From NCBI GenBank assembly GCA_942491575.1, contig CALOBT010000025.1, forward strand, positions 868,001 to 932,000: a stretch of DNA of 64,000 nt, read 5' to 3'. Origin of the DNA: CAZHNW01 sp942491575 (lineage in GTDB: Bacteria; Spirochaetota; UBA4802; UBA5550). How positions within the stretch are numbered: position 1 is the stretch's first letter; each line of letters begins with the position of its first letter. Under the pieces are notes generated by a model, which saw only the letters and a program-made list of their open reading frames with translations, searched no databases and was not told the origin of the DNA. Shown piece after piece: positions 63,526 through 64,000 of this stretch. A program made the position numbers and the translations under genes.

Positions 63526-63993
63526 ATGGAAACAATTATTGTCTACATGTCGAAACATGGAACCACAGAAAAAGCAGCTGTTGAATTACAAAAACACCTT
63601 GGCAGGGCCAGGCTATGCAACCTGAAAAAGGAAAAACCTGATCTCAGAAATATTGATACGGTAATTATCGGCGGTTCAATTCACGCCGGGAAGATGCAGA
63701 AAAAACTGCACATGTTTCTCCACAGGAATATGCCCGTACTCCTCCAGAAAAAACTCGGCCTTTTCCTCTGCTGCATGGATGAAAAAAAAGCGGAAGAACA
63801 GTTCAATGCTTCATTCAATGAAGAATTACGAAGTCATGCAGCTGCAATGGATGTCTTCGGGGGAGAATTTATCTTCGAGAATATGAATTTCTTTGAAAGG
63901 AAAATTGTAGAAAAAGTAGCAGGAACATCTGACTCGATTTCTAAACTTGATATGGAAAAAATAAAAAAGTTTGCTTCAGCAGTTAAGAACTGA
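63526..63993 (+). CDS. Flavodoxin-like protein (HemG-type)
   Basis: 155 residues. FMN-binding loop YMSKHGTTEKAA at the N-terminus, then TVIIGGSIHAGKMQKKL, the flavodoxin-domain protein pattern like menaquinone-dependent protoporphyrinogen oxidase HemG. The call is to the fold only; HemG activity is not shown. The gene ends 7 bp before the window edge. Confidence 0.78.
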   Translation: METIIVYMSKHGTTEKAAVELQKHLGRARLCNLKKEKPDLRNIDTVIIGGSIHAGKMQKKLHMFLHRNMPVLLQKKLGLFLCCMDEKKAEEQFNASFNEELRSHAAAMDVFGGEFIFENMNFFERKIVEKVAGTSDSISKLDMEKIKKFASAVKN

Positions 63994-64000
63994 TCCTGCG

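Noticed and set aside
1..64000. CRISPR arrays, rRNA and tRNA genes
   Set aside because: No regularly spaced repeats, no rRNA-like sequence, and no cloverleaf with a GTTCRANNC arm were noticed on reading.

Overview
The window is a piece of a Gram-negative bacterial chromosome of moderate GC. It carries lipoproteins with clear lipoboxes, outer-membrane beta-barrel candidates, a long PAS/GAF hybrid kinase, a FecR-type lipoprotein, HD-GYP and EAL signalling proteins, and a large (~978 aa) NAD-type glutamate dehydrogenase. This mix fits Spirochaetota or a Desulfobacterota-like lineage best; I cannot decide between them from sequence alone. No rRNA, tRNA or CRISPR array was seen. One complete IS3-type insertion sequence is present.

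Layout. 1-4.7 kb: FecR lipoprotein (cut by the window edge), a small EF-hand-like protein, a TetR regulator whose operator lies inside a rightward promoter with no clear gene behind it (candidate small RNA), and a PhoA-type alkaline phosphatase lipoprotein. 4.9-9.6 kb: a compact same-strand cluster of MarR regulator, ArsM-like methyltransferase, a 31-codon Cys-rich peptide, a radical SAM/SPASM maturase, a thioredoxin-thioredoxin reductase fusion and a DUF1847 metal-binding-type protein. It looks like a ribosomal-peptide or metalloid-handling system and is my main candidate for something undescribed. 9.7-15.2 kb: a REC-PAS-GGDEF-EAL protein, then a set linked to selenium metabolism (cysteine desulfurase-like enzyme, YedF, DUF3343) and a LysE exporter. 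15.3-22 kb: IPP isomerase, acyl-CoA dehydrogenase, DprA, MltG, MFS transporter.

22.3-27.7 kb: a phospholipid-methyltransferase-like membrane protein, the IS3 element, a very small membrane protein with an in-frame UGA followed by a well-placed SECIS-like hairpin (a probable new selenoprotein, which fits the selenium genes), a trypsin-like protease fused to a predicted beta-barrel, a chemoreceptor remnant and a small barrel protein. 27.8-33.8 kb: a 1989-residue hybrid histidine kinase. 34-48 kb: DnaQ-like exonuclease, HAD phosphatase, thiolase, an operon of envelope proteins with two paralogous lipoproteins, citrate synthase, SpoIIE-type phosphatase, Pgi, HD-GYP and HDOD proteins, and a GH13_18 phosphorylase. 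48-64 kb: barrel protein, glutamate dehydrogenase, pseudouridine synthase, a Phd/ParE toxin-antitoxin pair, DUF1456, an HhH-GPD glycosylase, acetolactate synthase preceded by a classical leader-peptide attenuator with seven consecutive Val codons, a sensor kinase, alpha/beta hydrolase, an FMN-dependent oxygenase/reductase, enoyl-CoA hydratase, a PAP2-type membrane protein, a lipoprotein and a flavodoxin-like protein.

Taken together the genes suggest a free-living bacterium that oxidises acyl-CoAs and amino acids (acyl-CoA dehydrogenase, enoyl-CoA hydratase, thiolase, citrate synthase, glutamate dehydrogenase), has rich c-di-GMP and two-component signalling, and uses selenium. All functional calls come from motif reading; no database search was run.
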